Shown in pieces: positions 26,856 through 36,600 of a stretch of DNA of 64,000 nucleotides. The position numbers were made by a program, and so were the translations under genes. Under the pieces are notes generated by a model. It made no database searches. It was not told the origin of the DNA and worked only from the letters and a program-made list of their open reading frames with translations. The stretch is from positions 49,740-113,739 of the forward strand of contig CAJTVY010000005.1 in NCBI GenBank assembly GCA_910579925.1, read 5' to 3'. Position 1 is the first letter of the stretch, and the number at the start of each line of letters is the position of its first letter. This DNA comes from an uncultured Dorea sp. Lineage in GTDB: Bacteria > Bacillota > Clostridia > Lachnospirales > Lachnospiraceae.

Positions 26856-27899
26856 TTAATACCCTATGATCTTTATATAATCTTCCGTCTTGTCCCTCAT
26901 GATACGAAGACCCTGTTCCAGTTCTTTCAGAGGCAGGCGATGGGTAATCAGCCTGGATGGATCGATCCGCTTCTCCTCAAGCCTCTTCAGAACATAATGC
27001 CAGTCATCCGACTCTTCCCCCGTAAATGAAGAATTCCACGTTCCCTTCACCGTAAGCTGATTGCGCAGAATCTTCCAGTAAACGGATTTTTCCAGCCTCA
27101 TATCTCCAAAGGGATTTCCCACCAACATGATCTTTCCGCCAAAAGAAGTCTGGTTCACTGCCTGTATCAGCGTCTCATTCCTGCCCGCACACTCGAAAAA
27201 CACATCCACGCCCACGCCGTCTGTCCGCTCCATCAGCCACTTGTCCCTGTCTCCCTTTCTGACGTCACAGTAAAACTCCTCCTTAAGTCCAAGTTTCATG
27301 AGCGTGCGCTTCTGGAAATCTTTATTTCCGAAAACATAGATATTCCGTACGCCAGCTTCCCTTAGAAACAGAAACAGAAGCAGTCCGATGGCGCCTGCGC
27401 CGCAAATCGCAGCTTTATCACCTGCACTGACCCCGATCCTTTTCATGGCATGGACCGCCACTGCCATCGGTTCCAGCATGGCAGCCTCTTCAAAAGCCAT
27501 ATCTGACGGCAGTTCGATCAGATTACGGCCAGGAACCGCCACATACTCGGCAAATCCGCCGTCCCGGCGCGAGCCAAGATAACTGTAATTTCTGCACATT
27601 TCATACTGTTTCGTACGGCAGGGAGGGCACTTTTGGCATGGAATCAGCGGAAACACGCCCACCCGCTGTCCTGTCCGCACTTTCTTTTCCGCTGCTTTTA
27701 CATTCGCCACCACGCCGGAAAATTCATGTCCTGGAATTAATGGATGCCGGTAGGCTCCATTCTGATAAATTCTGGGAATATCTGAACCGCAGATACCGAC
27801 AGACTTTACTTCCACCAATACTTCTCCATCCGTCAGTTCCGGCTCTCTGACCGTTTCGAACCTAAGATCGCCTATGCCGTGTAAAACCCATGCCTTCAT
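26856..27899 (-). CDS. Zinc-dependent polyol(-phosphate) dehydrogenase, GatD-like
   Basis: A 347-residue medium-chain dehydrogenase. The catalytic zinc region reads VGICGSDIPRIYQNGAYRHP then PGHEFSG; structural-zinc cysteines are in CQKCPPCRTKQYEMC; the nucleotide fold has AICGAGAIGLLLF. The SDIPRI, NGAYRHPLIPGHEFSG and GSRRDGGFAEY stretches resemble galactitol-1-phosphate 5-dehydrogenases. It starts one base after the stop of the IspD/TarI-like gene, with GGAGG five bases upstream. That tight pairing recalls TarJ-TarI (ribitol-5-phosphate plus CTP to CDP-ribitol), so the likely role is making a polyol phosphate for a cell-surface polymer. The polyol is unknown. Confidence 0.85.
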   Translation of the reverse strand: MKAWVLHGIGDLRFETVREPELTDGEVLVEVKSVGICGSDIPRIYQNGAYRHPLIPGHEFSGVVANVKAAEKKVRTGQRVGVFPLIPCQKCPPCRTKQYEMCRNYSYLGSRRDGGFAEYVAVPGRNLIELPSDMAFEEAAMLEPMAVAVHAMKRIGVSAGDKAAICGAGAIGLLLFLFLREAGVRNIYVFGNKDFQKRTLMKLGLKEEFYCDVRKGDRDKWLMERTDGVGVDVFFECAGRNETLIQAVNQTSFGGKIMLVGNPFGDMRLEKSVYWKILRNQLTVKGTWNSSFTGEESDDWHYVLKRLEEKRIDPSRLITHRLPLKELEQGLRIMRDKTEDYIKIIGY

Positions 27900-27900
27900 A

Positions 27901-28632
27901 TCACCCTCCATACTCTTCCTGTATGATCTTGCGAAACCGTTCCAGATCTTCCTTCGTCGTCACCTTAAAGTTCCTCTCGTCGCCGGGAATCATCGCCACA
28001 TTAAGTCCTGCCATGACCGCCGGCTCTGTGGATCCGTTAATATGGAGAATCCGCTCTGGCAGAAGCTTGCGGCAGGCTTCATAATAAGCGCCAAGACGGA
28101 ATATCTCTGGCGCCTGTCCGGCATAAATCTCGGCCCGGTTCAGTAATGCAGTAATCTTCTTTCCGTCTGCACTGGAATAGACCGTATCCTTCATCGGAAG
28201 CACCGGAATGACCCCGTCATATCCGGCTGCCCCCTCGATACAGGCGCTGATCTGACTATCTGTAAGCAGTGGACGGGCTGCATCATGGATGAACACATAG
28301 TCATTGTCTCCGGCGTATTCCCGGATATCCCGAAGACCATTCAGAATAGACAATTGTCTGTTTTCCCCAGGCCTTGAAAATCCTTTGAATTTCCCGCCAA
28401 ATCCTTCATTGGTCAGCCACTTTGAGATCTGTCCCTGCCAGAGAGGATCCGCAACAATCTGGATCCCCTCGATCCCACTGTGGAAAAAAAGCCGTTCTAC
28501 ACTATAGGAAATAACCGGTCTGCCGCCAACTTCGATATACTGCTTAGGAATGTCCGCACCCACACGTGTGCCCGTACCGCCAGACAATAGCAGCGCAACG
28601 ACCCGTCCGTTCTGATTCGCTCTCTCATCCAT
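27901..28632 (-). CDS. IspD/TarI family cytidylyltransferase
   Basis: A 243-residue nucleotidyltransferase. The CTP-binding signature is SGGTGTRVGADIPKQYIEVG near the start, followed by FIHDAARPLLTDSQI and VLPMKDTVY. IspD (methylerythritol-4-phosphate) and TarI (ribitol-5-phosphate) share this fold and cannot be separated with certainty by sequence alone. The partner dehydrogenase argues for a CDP-polyol product, whereas a lone gene would suggest IspD. It starts one base after the stop of the zinc-ribbon/YARHG gene, so the three genes form one tight operon. Confidence 0.85.
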   Translation of the reverse strand: MDERANQNGRVVALLLSGGTGTRVGADIPKQYIEVGGRPVISYSVERLFFHSGIEGIQIVADPLWQGQISKWLTNEGFGGKFKGFSRPGENRQLSILNGLRDIREYAGDNDYVFIHDAARPLLTDSQISACIEGAAGYDGVIPVLPMKDTVYSSADGKKITALLNRAEIYAGQAPEIFRLGAYYEACRKLLPERILHINGSTEPAVMAGLNVAMIPGDERNFKVTTKEDLERFRKIIQEEYGG

Positions 28633-28633
28633 A

Positions 28634-29866
28634 TCAGTACCTTGCTTCCAGATTCTGAATCAGTTCCAAATTGGCTTTCTCATACTGATTGAACGCTGAA
28701 TCCGGCACTTCCGTAACCTGCGGCGTATACCATGATTTATCTTCAAAATACTCCTTAAGTTCCGGTTTCTTAAAGATATACCCATGGCGGGCATACAACT
28801 CATTTCTTGCCAGAGACAACGTATGGGCATCCAGACCGCTCAATTCGTTCTCGGTGTAATAGCGTGAGTTAATTCCTGGCAGAATGTAATCACCGTCAGA
28901 TACGCCGGCATTGGCGTCCTGGGTCTGACTCTGACTCTGGTTCTGCTTCCTGCTTTCCATCCGCTTCCAGTTCTTGATTTCTTTTAAAGTATACCCTCCC
29001 CATATACTGTCCGGGTTCTCTTCCAGAATCACTTCGAACTCTGCTAAATAAGGTTCTCCTTGTGTATCGGGTATCAACTCATTGCTTCCAGAGATTCTGA
29101 TTTCATCGTCAGATATCTGTTCAACTCTCTCGATCTTAGAAGTATCTGCCCCATATCCGCCTGTAGGCGTTACCGCTTTAAAGATCACGTTACTGCCGGA
29201 ATAGGCCGCCCAGTCAGGATCCAGATCATAATCCTCACAGCCGACAGAGTCTTTCAGATACTGATCTATTACTTTCGTTGAGACGGTCCATTCATGATTC
29301 CTTTCCGGAACGGTCTGACCATTGACAAAGGGAACGTTTTCCGAAAGTGTGCACATTAAAAATGATGACACGAAGGAATCGTCTATGGCAGTATTGTTAC
29401 TGAGCTGTCCTCCCTCATTCATCCCGTCTACCCGGCATAACAGATCCAGCAGATCTGTCACTTCCTCTTTCACATCTCCGTTCAGCGCAATCTCTTCCGG
29501 ATATGCTTTCTTCTCTGTTTCTGCTGTTTTGGTCTTTTTTGACGACTCCTTTTGTCCCTGTTCTTCGACAGTCTCCTTTTTTACCGCCTCCCCTGGCTTC
29601 TGCAATAGCTTAAGCCCCAGAAAGGCAGCTGCACCGATAATGGCAATGCAGGCCGCCACGCCTGCCAGAATCATCCACTTCTTAGGAGTCCTCCCATCCG
29701 CAGGCAGACCTGCAGAAACACCGATATCTGCAAAAGACGTATCTTTTGCAACATCCGGCATACCTACCTCAACACCAGATGTATCCGCTTTGTCGACACT
29801 GCTGCCACAGTATGGACAGAATCTACTGCTATTGTCTATCTCTTTTCCACATTGCACACAGAACAT
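28634..29866 (-). CDS. Zinc-ribbon membrane protein with C-terminal YARHG domain
   Basis: A 410-residue protein. An N-terminal cytoplasmic zinc ribbon (FCVQCGKEI, then FCPYCGSSV) is followed by a linker and one transmembrane helix at about 64-88 (WMILAGVAACIAIIGAAAFL). A charged Lys/Glu linker leads to a globular extracytoplasmic region, and the C-terminal YARHG domain (about 335-410) contains LARNELYARHGYIF, EYFEDKSWY and FNQYEKANLELI. YARHG domains occur on Gram-positive cell-surface proteins. Start at 29866: the protein then begins at the zinc ribbon; upstream Met has no Shine-Dalgarno. First gene of the operon with the cytidylyltransferase and dehydrogenase; function unknown. Confidence 0.85.
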   Translation of the reverse strand: MFCVQCGKEIDNSSRFCPYCGSSVDKADTSGVEVGMPDVAKDTSFADIGVSAGLPADGRTPKKWMILAGVAACIAIIGAAAFLGLKLLQKPGEAVKKETVEEQGQKESSKKTKTAETEKKAYPEEIALNGDVKEEVTDLLDLLCRVDGMNEGGQLSNNTAIDDSFVSSFLMCTLSENVPFVNGQTVPERNHEWTVSTKVIDQYLKDSVGCEDYDLDPDWAAYSGSNVIFKAVTPTGGYGADTSKIERVEQISDDEIRISGSNELIPDTQGEPYLAEFEVILEENPDSIWGGYTLKEIKNWKRMESRKQNQSQSQTQDANAGVSDGDYILPGINSRYYTENELSGLDAHTLSLARNELYARHGYIFKKPELKEYFEDKSWYTPQVTEVPDSAFNQYEKANLELIQNLEARY

Positions 29867-29987
29867 TCCCACTTCCCCCGTATATATCTTTCTTCGACCT
29901 TTCAGCAATCATAGCTGCACACCGCCGGCATCTAAAACAGATGATTTCTGATACCACTTAAATATATTTTTTAGCGGTTTCAAGATT

Positions 29988-30016
29988 ATTGTATCACGCT
30001 TTCACCGTTTACTCAA
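29988..30016 (-). promoter_or_regulatory. Candidate sigma-A promoter of the YARHG/cytidylyltransferase operon
   Basis: TTGAGT (30016-30011) and TACAAT (29993-29988) on the minus strand with a 17-base spacer. It predicts a leader of about 115 bases, in which I see no recognised RNA element. Confidence 0.55.
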
Positions 30017-30084
30017 TTCCATTTCCAGGGAAGTCATGGTTTATTTGTGTTTTCCACCCATCCGATGGCTTTGCAGGCAGTTTT

Positions 30085-31074
30085 CTATACTTCCTTCAGA
30101 ATCTCCCGGATTATACTCTCAATATCCCTTCCCGTAATCGTAATGTCCTGAATCTCACACCGCTTTGAAACAGCCTCTATCATTCCCATGCTGTCCGCAG
30201 TATCGGCATCATACTCAAGACACAGGCTGTGGGGCGTCATTGCGGATACCTGTACCCCTTCCATGGTAAATGTTCCCGCTGTGCACCAGGGGTTTACATC
30301 CACCTCGAACAGAATCTGCTTCTTCCGATTGAAATCCAGCTTTACCTTCTGCATCTGGTCATCCAGAATGACCTTCCCGTGATTAATCAGTACAATCCGC
30401 TGGCACAAAGATTCAATGTCCTGGAAATCATGGCTGGTCACAATGAACGTAGTCTTCTCCTCCACGTTCATATGCCGGATAAATTCCCGGATTTTCGCCT
30501 TGGACTCGGCATCCAGACCAATGGTCGGCTCATCCAGGAACACAATCTTCGGATCATGAAGAAATGCCGCCGCAATATTACAGCGCATCTTCTGCCCAAG
30601 AGACAACTGACGCTCCGGGATTGACAGTAGGGGCGCAAGTCCCATTATCTCCGTAAATTTCTCCAGATTCTCCTGGAATCTCTGTTCCGGTATCTCGTAA
30701 AGCTTCTGGAACAGCCGGTATGATTCGATGACCGGCACGTCCCACCAGAGGATGGATCGATTGCCGAACACTGCCCCGATTCCCTTACTGTTACGAACCC
30801 TGTCCTTAAATGGATCCAGACCGTTAATTCTTACACTCCCTTCCGTCGGTTTCAAGATGCCGCACAGCATCTTGATAGTGGTGGATTTTCCCGAACCATT
30901 CGGTCCCACATACCCCACGGATTCCCCTGTCTCGATGGAAAAATCCACGCTGTCGACCGCCCGCAGCGCTTCATATTCCGGTGCAAACATCGAACGCAGC
31001 GCCTGCCCAAGTTTCTGGGAATTCTTTCTCCTTTTATATTCTTTCACAAGCTGTCTTACTTCTACCTGACTCAT
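30085..31074 (-). CDS. ABC-2 type exporter ATP-binding protein
   Basis: A 329-residue ATPase of the COG4586 type. Walker A is GPNGSGKST, the signature is LSLGQKMRC, Walker B is IVFLDEPTIGLD and the switch His is in VTSHD. FGNRSILWWDVPV after Walker A is characteristic of this subgroup. A C-terminal extension of about 80 residues follows the nucleotide-binding domain. It works with the two permeases encoded just upstream on the same strand (order permease, permease, ATPase). Substrate unknown; relatives are described as multidrug or antibiotic exporters only by similarity. Confidence 0.92.
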   Translation of the reverse strand: MSQVEVRQLVKEYKRRKNSQKLGQALRSMFAPEYEALRAVDSVDFSIETGESVGYVGPNGSGKSTTIKMLCGILKPTEGSVRINGLDPFKDRVRNSKGIGAVFGNRSILWWDVPVIESYRLFQKLYEIPEQRFQENLEKFTEIMGLAPLLSIPERQLSLGQKMRCNIAAAFLHDPKIVFLDEPTIGLDAESKAKIREFIRHMNVEEKTTFIVTSHDFQDIESLCQRIVLINHGKVILDDQMQKVKLDFNRKKQILFEVDVNPWCTAGTFTMEGVQVSAMTPHSLCLEYDADTADSMGMIEAVSKRCEIQDITITGRDIESIIREILKEV

Positions 31075-31147
31075 AATTCTCTCTCCTGTTATCTGGCGTA
31101 TGAACCGGTTTCCCCGTGCTTCTGTTCACCAGACGTGGTTTCTATGA

Positions 31148-31175
31148 GCCAGACTGCCTCCCTATGCAGTCTGGC
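31148..31175. other. Perfect 10-bp hairpin between permease and ATPase genes
   Basis: GCCAGACTGC (31148-31157) and GCAGTCTGGC (31166-31175) with an eight-base loop. No T-run follows on either strand. It lies in the 159-base gap and may reduce or stabilise transcripts reaching the ATPase gene. Confidence 0.5.
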
Positions 31176-31233
31176 CCGCTGTCTTTACCTTATAATAATA
31201 TTGTCACTTCTTAAGTAACCGGCGTCTACTCTT

Positions 31234-32028
31234 CTACGTCCCCGTACTGTCATATGCACGACATCCCAGATTCCAGAAAACCGCCGCAGCCAGCGCGACG
31301 GCTGCCGCGGCCAGAGGCAGCCCTGCGAGCACCCAGTTTCCCGTCTTTCCTAGTAGATAAGCCGCCGGGTAATATCCTACGAACCCGAATGGCAGTACAT
31401 ATGTAAACACTGTACGGATTACACCTGGGAATGCGCCGATGGGATATTTGGCAAATTCCCGGCAGGTCTGTACCAGAACCGCCACGTCTTCTCCCTGGAC
31501 GATCCAGAAATTCAGACAGTTGAATATGGTATAAATTCCCGTATTCACGGCAATCCCGCAGACAAGATATTCTGCCAGGAACAAAAGAAGCCCTATATCA
31601 ACCCCGATTCCCAGCTTCACCATAGCATATACCATCACGCCCCCATAGATTGTCATACTGATCAGCGCCGGATAATGCAGCACATCTCCCAGAACCTGAA
31701 GAAACACAGGCGCCGGACGTACCAGAAATACATCCATCCGCCCTTCATGCACCAGATAGCTGATCCCCCATACATTATCAAAAAATGTCTGGCTTAAGGA
31801 CTCAATTAATGCGCACATAGAAAACATCAGACAGATCTCATACACGCCCCATCCCCCAAGACCTCCGGCGGCATAGGCAATCGCCAGGACGCCGATGAAT
31901 CCTGCAGCCTCTCTTAAAATCAGCGAAATCACCAGTATCACCGTGTCCGCCGGATACTGCGTCATCTCTACCAGTCCTCTTCTCTGGTATCCCCTCCAGA
32001 GCCTTAAGTAATAAACCAGTCTTTTCAT
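31234..32028 (-). CDS. ABC-2 family exporter permease (COG3694-like)
   Basis: A 264-residue membrane protein with about six hydrophobic segments. It has the family pattern LVYYLRLWRGYQRRGLVEM(T)QYPAD at the N-terminus and a cytoplasmic GRMDVFLVRPAPVF loop, in which L-(V)RP is the conserved permease signature. It overlaps no neighbour: the other permease ends six bases upstream. The two permeases would form a heterodimeric channel driven by the ATPase gene downstream. Confidence 0.86.
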   Translation of the reverse strand: MKRLVYYLRLWRGYQRRGLVEMTQYPADTVILVISLILREAAGFIGVLAIAYAAGGLGGWGVYEICLMFSMCALIESLSQTFFDNVWGISYLVHEGRMDVFLVRPAPVFLQVLGDVLHYPALISMTIYGGVMVYAMVKLGIGVDIGLLLFLAEYLVCGIAVNTGIYTIFNCLNFWIVQGEDVAVLVQTCREFAKYPIGAFPGVIRTVFTYVLPFGFVGYYPAAYLLGKTGNWVLAGLPLAAAAVALAAAVFWNLGCRAYDSTGT

Positions 32029-32034
32029 CTTTCC

Positions 32035-32826
32035 CTAACCTCCCTGCACAACAATCCTGCGGATCGCACAGCGATAGAACATTTGCGCGGCCATCCATAG
32101 GATCAGAATCCACATCACCTGCAGCCCCACAAACTGCCACGTCTCATTCGGAAGATATTTTCCCAGATAGATATTCACCGGCACTGACACCATTCCCGCA
32201 AAAGGCAGATAGTCAAGTACCCTGGAAAGCCCTTCTGGAAATAGAAACAGCGGCACCACCCCTCCCGAAAGAATGGATAACAGGGAACTCTTGGCATAGG
32301 CCAGGCTATAGGAATGGTTTGTGTAAAATGCGCATAAACCAACCATAAATTCAAAGAAAAACATAATTCCGATAGAAAGGCATATGCTGACAAGAAACAT
32401 GGCGAAGTTCCACACTCCCGCAGGCGCCGCCCCGCCAAGCGCCAGGAAACACACCGCCGCAATAGGCAGGCCTTTGAATATTACAAAGAATACAAATTCT
32501 CCCACACGCCTTGCAAACAAGGTAAAAAAAAGAGAAACCGGCCGCAGCAGTTCCATCCCGATCTTCCCTGTTCTGATCCAGCCTGACAGTTCCGAGTTAA
32601 TCCCCCCGCTGAACTGGGAAGACAACATTCTTGACAGGATCACATAGGCCGTCATCTGCACAGCCGTATAGCCTGCCAGGGAATCCTGCCGGCGGAACAC
32701 GAACTGCCACAGGAAATAATAGATTACAATAGACGCAAAAGTTCCCGCAATATTAATCCAGAACGCTTTCACGTATGCAAATTTTGTTAAGAAAGTCATC
32801 TTTACAAGACAATAAAATTTTCCCAT
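32035..32826 (-). CDS. ABC-2 family exporter permease (COG4587-like)
   Basis: A 263-residue membrane protein with about six hydrophobic segments. The loop GWIRTGKIGMELLRPVS carries the LLRP signature shared with its partner permease. First gene of the three-gene exporter operon; GGGAG lies seven bases before the ATG. The upstream region contains the 13-mer GCTGAACTGTTAC also found at 19152-19164. Confidence 0.86.
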   Translation of the reverse strand: MGKFYCLVKMTFLTKFAYVKAFWINIAGTFASIVIYYFLWQFVFRRQDSLAGYTAVQMTAYVILSRMLSSQFSGGINSELSGWIRTGKIGMELLRPVSLFFTLFARRVGEFVFFVIFKGLPIAAVCFLALGGAAPAGVWNFAMFLVSICLSIGIMFFFEFMVGLCAFYTNHSYSLAYAKSSLLSILSGGVVPLFLFPEGLSRVLDYLPFAGMVSVPVNIYLGKYLPNETWQFVGLQVMWILILWMAAQMFYRCAIRRIVVQGG

Positions 32827-32848
32827 TCGCTTACTCCCATTCTCTTAA

Positions 32849-32861
32849 GCTGAACTGTTAC
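32849..32861. repeat. Copy of the GCTGAACTGTTAC 13-mer
   Basis: An exact match to the right arm of the palindrome at 19133-19164. Here only the half-site is present, flanked by TTAA on both sides, upstream of the exporter operon. Confidence 0.4.
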
Positions 32862-32890
32862 CTTAAAATCCACTAAATATTCTGCAATTC

Positions 32891-32919
32891 TTGCTTTTAT
32901 CATGACTTTTCTATATACT
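32891..32919 (+). promoter_or_regulatory. Candidate sigma-A promoter for the YesL-like gene
   Basis: TTGCTT (32891-32896) and TATACT (32914-32919), 17-base spacer, about 70 bases before the ATG. Confidence 0.55.
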
Positions 32920-32988
32920 GTATAGTAAAAGACACAGACCGGGTCTTTCACCAATCCATTACTTTTATCCGGTCAGAAAGGATTTACT

Positions 32989-33642
32989 ATGAACCGTCTA
33001 TTCAACCTGGACAACCCATTTATGCAGTTTCTAAACAACATGGCCGACCTGATTATCTTAAATATCATCTTTCTGATATCCTGTATCCCCCTCATTACCA
33101 TCGGCGCCTCCATAAGCGCGCTGCACTATGTCTGCCTAAAGATGGTAAGAGGGGAAAGCCCCTATGTATGGGCGGGATTCTTTAAGGGATTTCGTGAAAG
33201 CTTCCGGCAAAGCACCGTCATATGGCTGTTTTCTGCCGCCGTCATAGCCTTGCTGGGCCTGGATTACGCCATTCTGAATGCGGCAGAGTCTACATTGTTT
33301 TCCGTCATGAAAGTGGCTCTTGGGGTCGTGTGCGCTCTCCTGTCCTGTATGTTTATCTACATCTTCCCGATCGTATCGCATTTCAGATGTACGAACAGAC
33401 AGGCAGTGAAGAATGCCCTCTTAATGACAATCGGGCATCTTCCCTACACACTCCTCCTTGCCGCAATGTATGGCCTGATCTTCTTCTTGTGCACCATCAG
33501 CGTAAAGCTTCTGGCAATGATCCTCATGATCTCCGTCATCTGCGGTTTCTCTGTCACGGCATTTACGGCCTGTATTATTTTCGACCGCATTTTTAAGAAA
33601 TATGAGCCAGAACAAGAAGCAATCCCAGAATACTATGAGTAA
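32989..33642 (+). CDS. DUF624 (YesL-like) membrane protein
   Basis: A 217-residue protein with about five transmembrane segments. It has the family opening FNLDNPFMQFLNNMADLIIL, then LISCIPLITIGAS and the cytoplasmic RGESPYVWAGFFKGFRESF. DUF624 proteins are regularly encoded beside sugar ABC importers and glycoside hydrolases in Firmicutes, as here, but their biochemical role is unknown. It is transcribed towards the GH31 gene and the two stops are only two bases apart. Confidence 0.9.
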   Translation: MNRLFNLDNPFMQFLNNMADLIILNIIFLISCIPLITIGASISALHYVCLKMVRGESPYVWAGFFKGFRESFRQSTVIWLFSAAVIALLGLDYAILNAAESTLFSVMKVALGVVCALLSCMFIYIFPIVSHFRCTNRQAVKNALLMTIGHLPYTLLLAAMYGLIFFLCTISVKLLAMILMISVICGFSVTAFTACIIFDRIFKKYEPEQEAIPEYYE

Positions 33643-33644
33643 GA

Positions 33645-36600
33645 TTATATGATATCAAGCTTTGGCCCGATCAGCCAGATCCCCTCACACTGAAGTTCCT
33701 TCTCAGGCGTAAGATCCACAACCGCCTTCATGGTAAGCGTCGCCAGGACGCCGCTGCCATTGTAGAGGTTCTGGTCGCCGCGGTTTGCGAATGCAAGGTT
33801 CACATAGGCCGTACCGTCGCTGTACCGTTTGTTTACCGTCAGATTCTCCATCTGCGCAATGTCTCCGCCTGGTACAACAGACACGAACTCCAGACGGGCC
33901 GGGTCGTAGTCCAGTACTTTCCCGAACGCATTCAGATTCTCAACATCTCTGGCCGTAACTGCCATCATGAAGGTTTCCCCTGCCTTGATCGTCTCTGCCT
34001 CTGGAATCAGCGAGATGCTTCCAGACACCTTTCCTTTCTGCTTCGTCCCTCCGTCAAGCGCAAACATGGTAAAGGCATAATCGTACACATCATAAACGCC
34101 GTTCATATTCACGTCGCCGCATCGTTTCTGGATCTGATCTACGAAATTAGCTCCATCCTTAACAGAAGTCCCGAGGTAATTCTTCATGTTAATATAATCT
34201 CCCTCAGCGACCTTCTCATTCTTATTCGTGCTTCCTACTGCAAACGGCTGGGAACCGTCTTTCTTGTATACAGGAAGTTCGTGAGCCGCAAAGAAGTTCT
34301 TCTTCGATTTTGCAATCTCCAATTTCAGATAACGGGCGCTCACGCCGTCAAGGGATACCGTCTTAACATTTTCTTCCACCTCAAGGTTCTCGTCATAGCT
34401 CCATTCTTCATGGTCCTCTCCGTTCCACTCCAGTTTCCAGTGCGCCTTGTCGAGACTGGAATAGATGTTCATCCGCTCCACAGTGCCGCTTCCATAGCTG
34501 TCCCGCGGATAGTATTCAAATCTGTCCAGCTCCCATACTGCCCCAAAGTCGTAAATAAACGGAATCCTGTCTTTTACCACATCGTCCGCAGCAAAGAATA
34601 ATCCCCGGAAGCTATGGTCTGTAGCATACTTCAACGCACCTGCCTCATCGCCGCCTGTCCATAGGATTGTACCCAGGGCGCCGATTTCATTTCTCCATGG
34701 ATCAAGTAGGGAACTTTCCCTCAGTTCTTCACTCCAAGGGGAGTATCCTTTTGCATTCCTTGCACGAACCCGGTAAGAATGCTCCGAATGATACTCTAAT
34801 TCGTCATGCAGATAAGAACAGGTATTCCCCATCGCATAAAGAGTCCCGTCAACCAGCATTTCGTAAGAGTCTGCCTCCAAAACCTCTGTCCAGTTCAACC
34901 AGATAGAATCGGACGTTTTCTGTTCCTGCGGCGCACAAAGTACAGGAATGGAAAGACTTCTGTCCTCCTTGTCAGCCGGACGGACAAATTCATTGACAAA
35001 CCCTTCTATCTCCACGGTCTGGCTTTCTTTCCCAATATCCGCAGGACACAGCCTCACATAAAGCCTTGGCGTAATTTCTGCCTCTTTTACCAGCTTCGCA
35101 ATCTCTCTTTCCTCTGCCGGGGCAAAGGTACGAAGTTCAGGACTGCCGTCATAGAAGAAAAAGGCTTCTCCCTCTTTGGGCGCTTCGTTTTCAAATGCTT
35201 CCCATGCCGTCTGTTCCCTCATGCAAAGAAGCTTATCCCCATTCTTTGCAATGACTTCTTCCGGTTTTTCCGACAGATGGACGATAAAGGTTGTGCTTCG
35301 CTTCTGGACATACCCTTCATACTCCCCCGAAGCCCTCTCTGCCGTAAGCGTCGCCCGGTTTCCTTCCACTGCAGACGTATATCTCACAGACACATGATTT
35401 CCGTAGGATATATGATCAATGACGCCATAATCCTTATCCTCTTCTGTCCGGTTGCTCACGTATTTTCCATCATCTTCATACAGCGTGTATTCGCTTATAC
35501 CAGACGGCCAGAATTCCACCAGACGGCGGGTTCTGTCTACCGCTTCCGGGGTATTGTTCTCCTCATACATAGGAAGGATAGCCCCGCTTTTCACAAATAC
35601 CGGCAGTTTCCAGATTGGTGCGTCAAAGTTATTGAGAACCTGTCCTCCCTGGTATTTCTGTCCCGTCAGGTAATCTGTCCACACTTCATTAGGATCCGGA
35701 AGATAGATACGGTTTCTGACGTCATTTCCCATCTCGTCCGCCGCGACATTCCTGTAAACCGGCGCAACCAAAAGACTTTCCCCAAGCATGAACTGATACT
35801 GCATCTCCCTGGTTCTTGCATAGGAATCCTCTGGATACTCAAGAAACATTGCCCTCACCATCGGAAGTCCCGTATCGCCATTCCCGGTATCAATATTGGA
35901 CGCAGAGGCAGCGCAGGTATAGATATAGGGCATTAGCTGTGACTTTATCTTCATGTACATGCGGTTGATTCCCGTATAGGGATCCCCAAAGGTATAAGGC
36001 GCCTTCATGTAACTTCCCCAGCCGTCCATGTTTAACATCTGGGGAGTAAACGCCTTCCACTGGTAATCCCGCACCGCGATCAACGCCCGTCCCCCAAAAA
36101 TTCCGTCCATATCGCTTCCAATATTGGGATTGCCGCTTAGAGAGCTTCCAATGTAAGTAGGGATGTGGAAACGGATATATTCCCAGTTTCCCCCGGTCTG
36201 ATCCCCTGTCCACACACTGTTAAATCGTTGGGAGCCTGCCCAGCCGTCCAGGGATATGATATTCGGCCGGATCTCTTTTTCAGTCGTGACGATGTCATAT
36301 GCAGTCTTCACGCCGTTCAGCTGAAAGGAATACCCAGGACCTACCCAGGCTACGTCCGTCTTTAGCGTCGTGGCTCCGCCCACAGTCACTTCCTTTCGGA
36401 AGTCCCTCAGAAGGTGCCAGTATGTCTCGCCATCTGAATCAGGAGAAAGACTGCTCTCCGTCCACAGCCCAGAGGCCACCCCTTTACTGTTGGCAAATTT
36501 TGTAAATCTGGCAAAGTTTTCCACATTGGCGTCCACAGCCGCAAGCCTCTCCCGGCTGCTGCTTCCGTCCTCATTTACGCCGCCCTGCACATAGTAGCCG

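Noticed and set aside
34806..35936. 376-codon plus-strand frame
   Set aside because: Antisense to the GH31 gene, which has clear catalytic motifs; no promoter or Shine-Dalgarno for the antisense frame.
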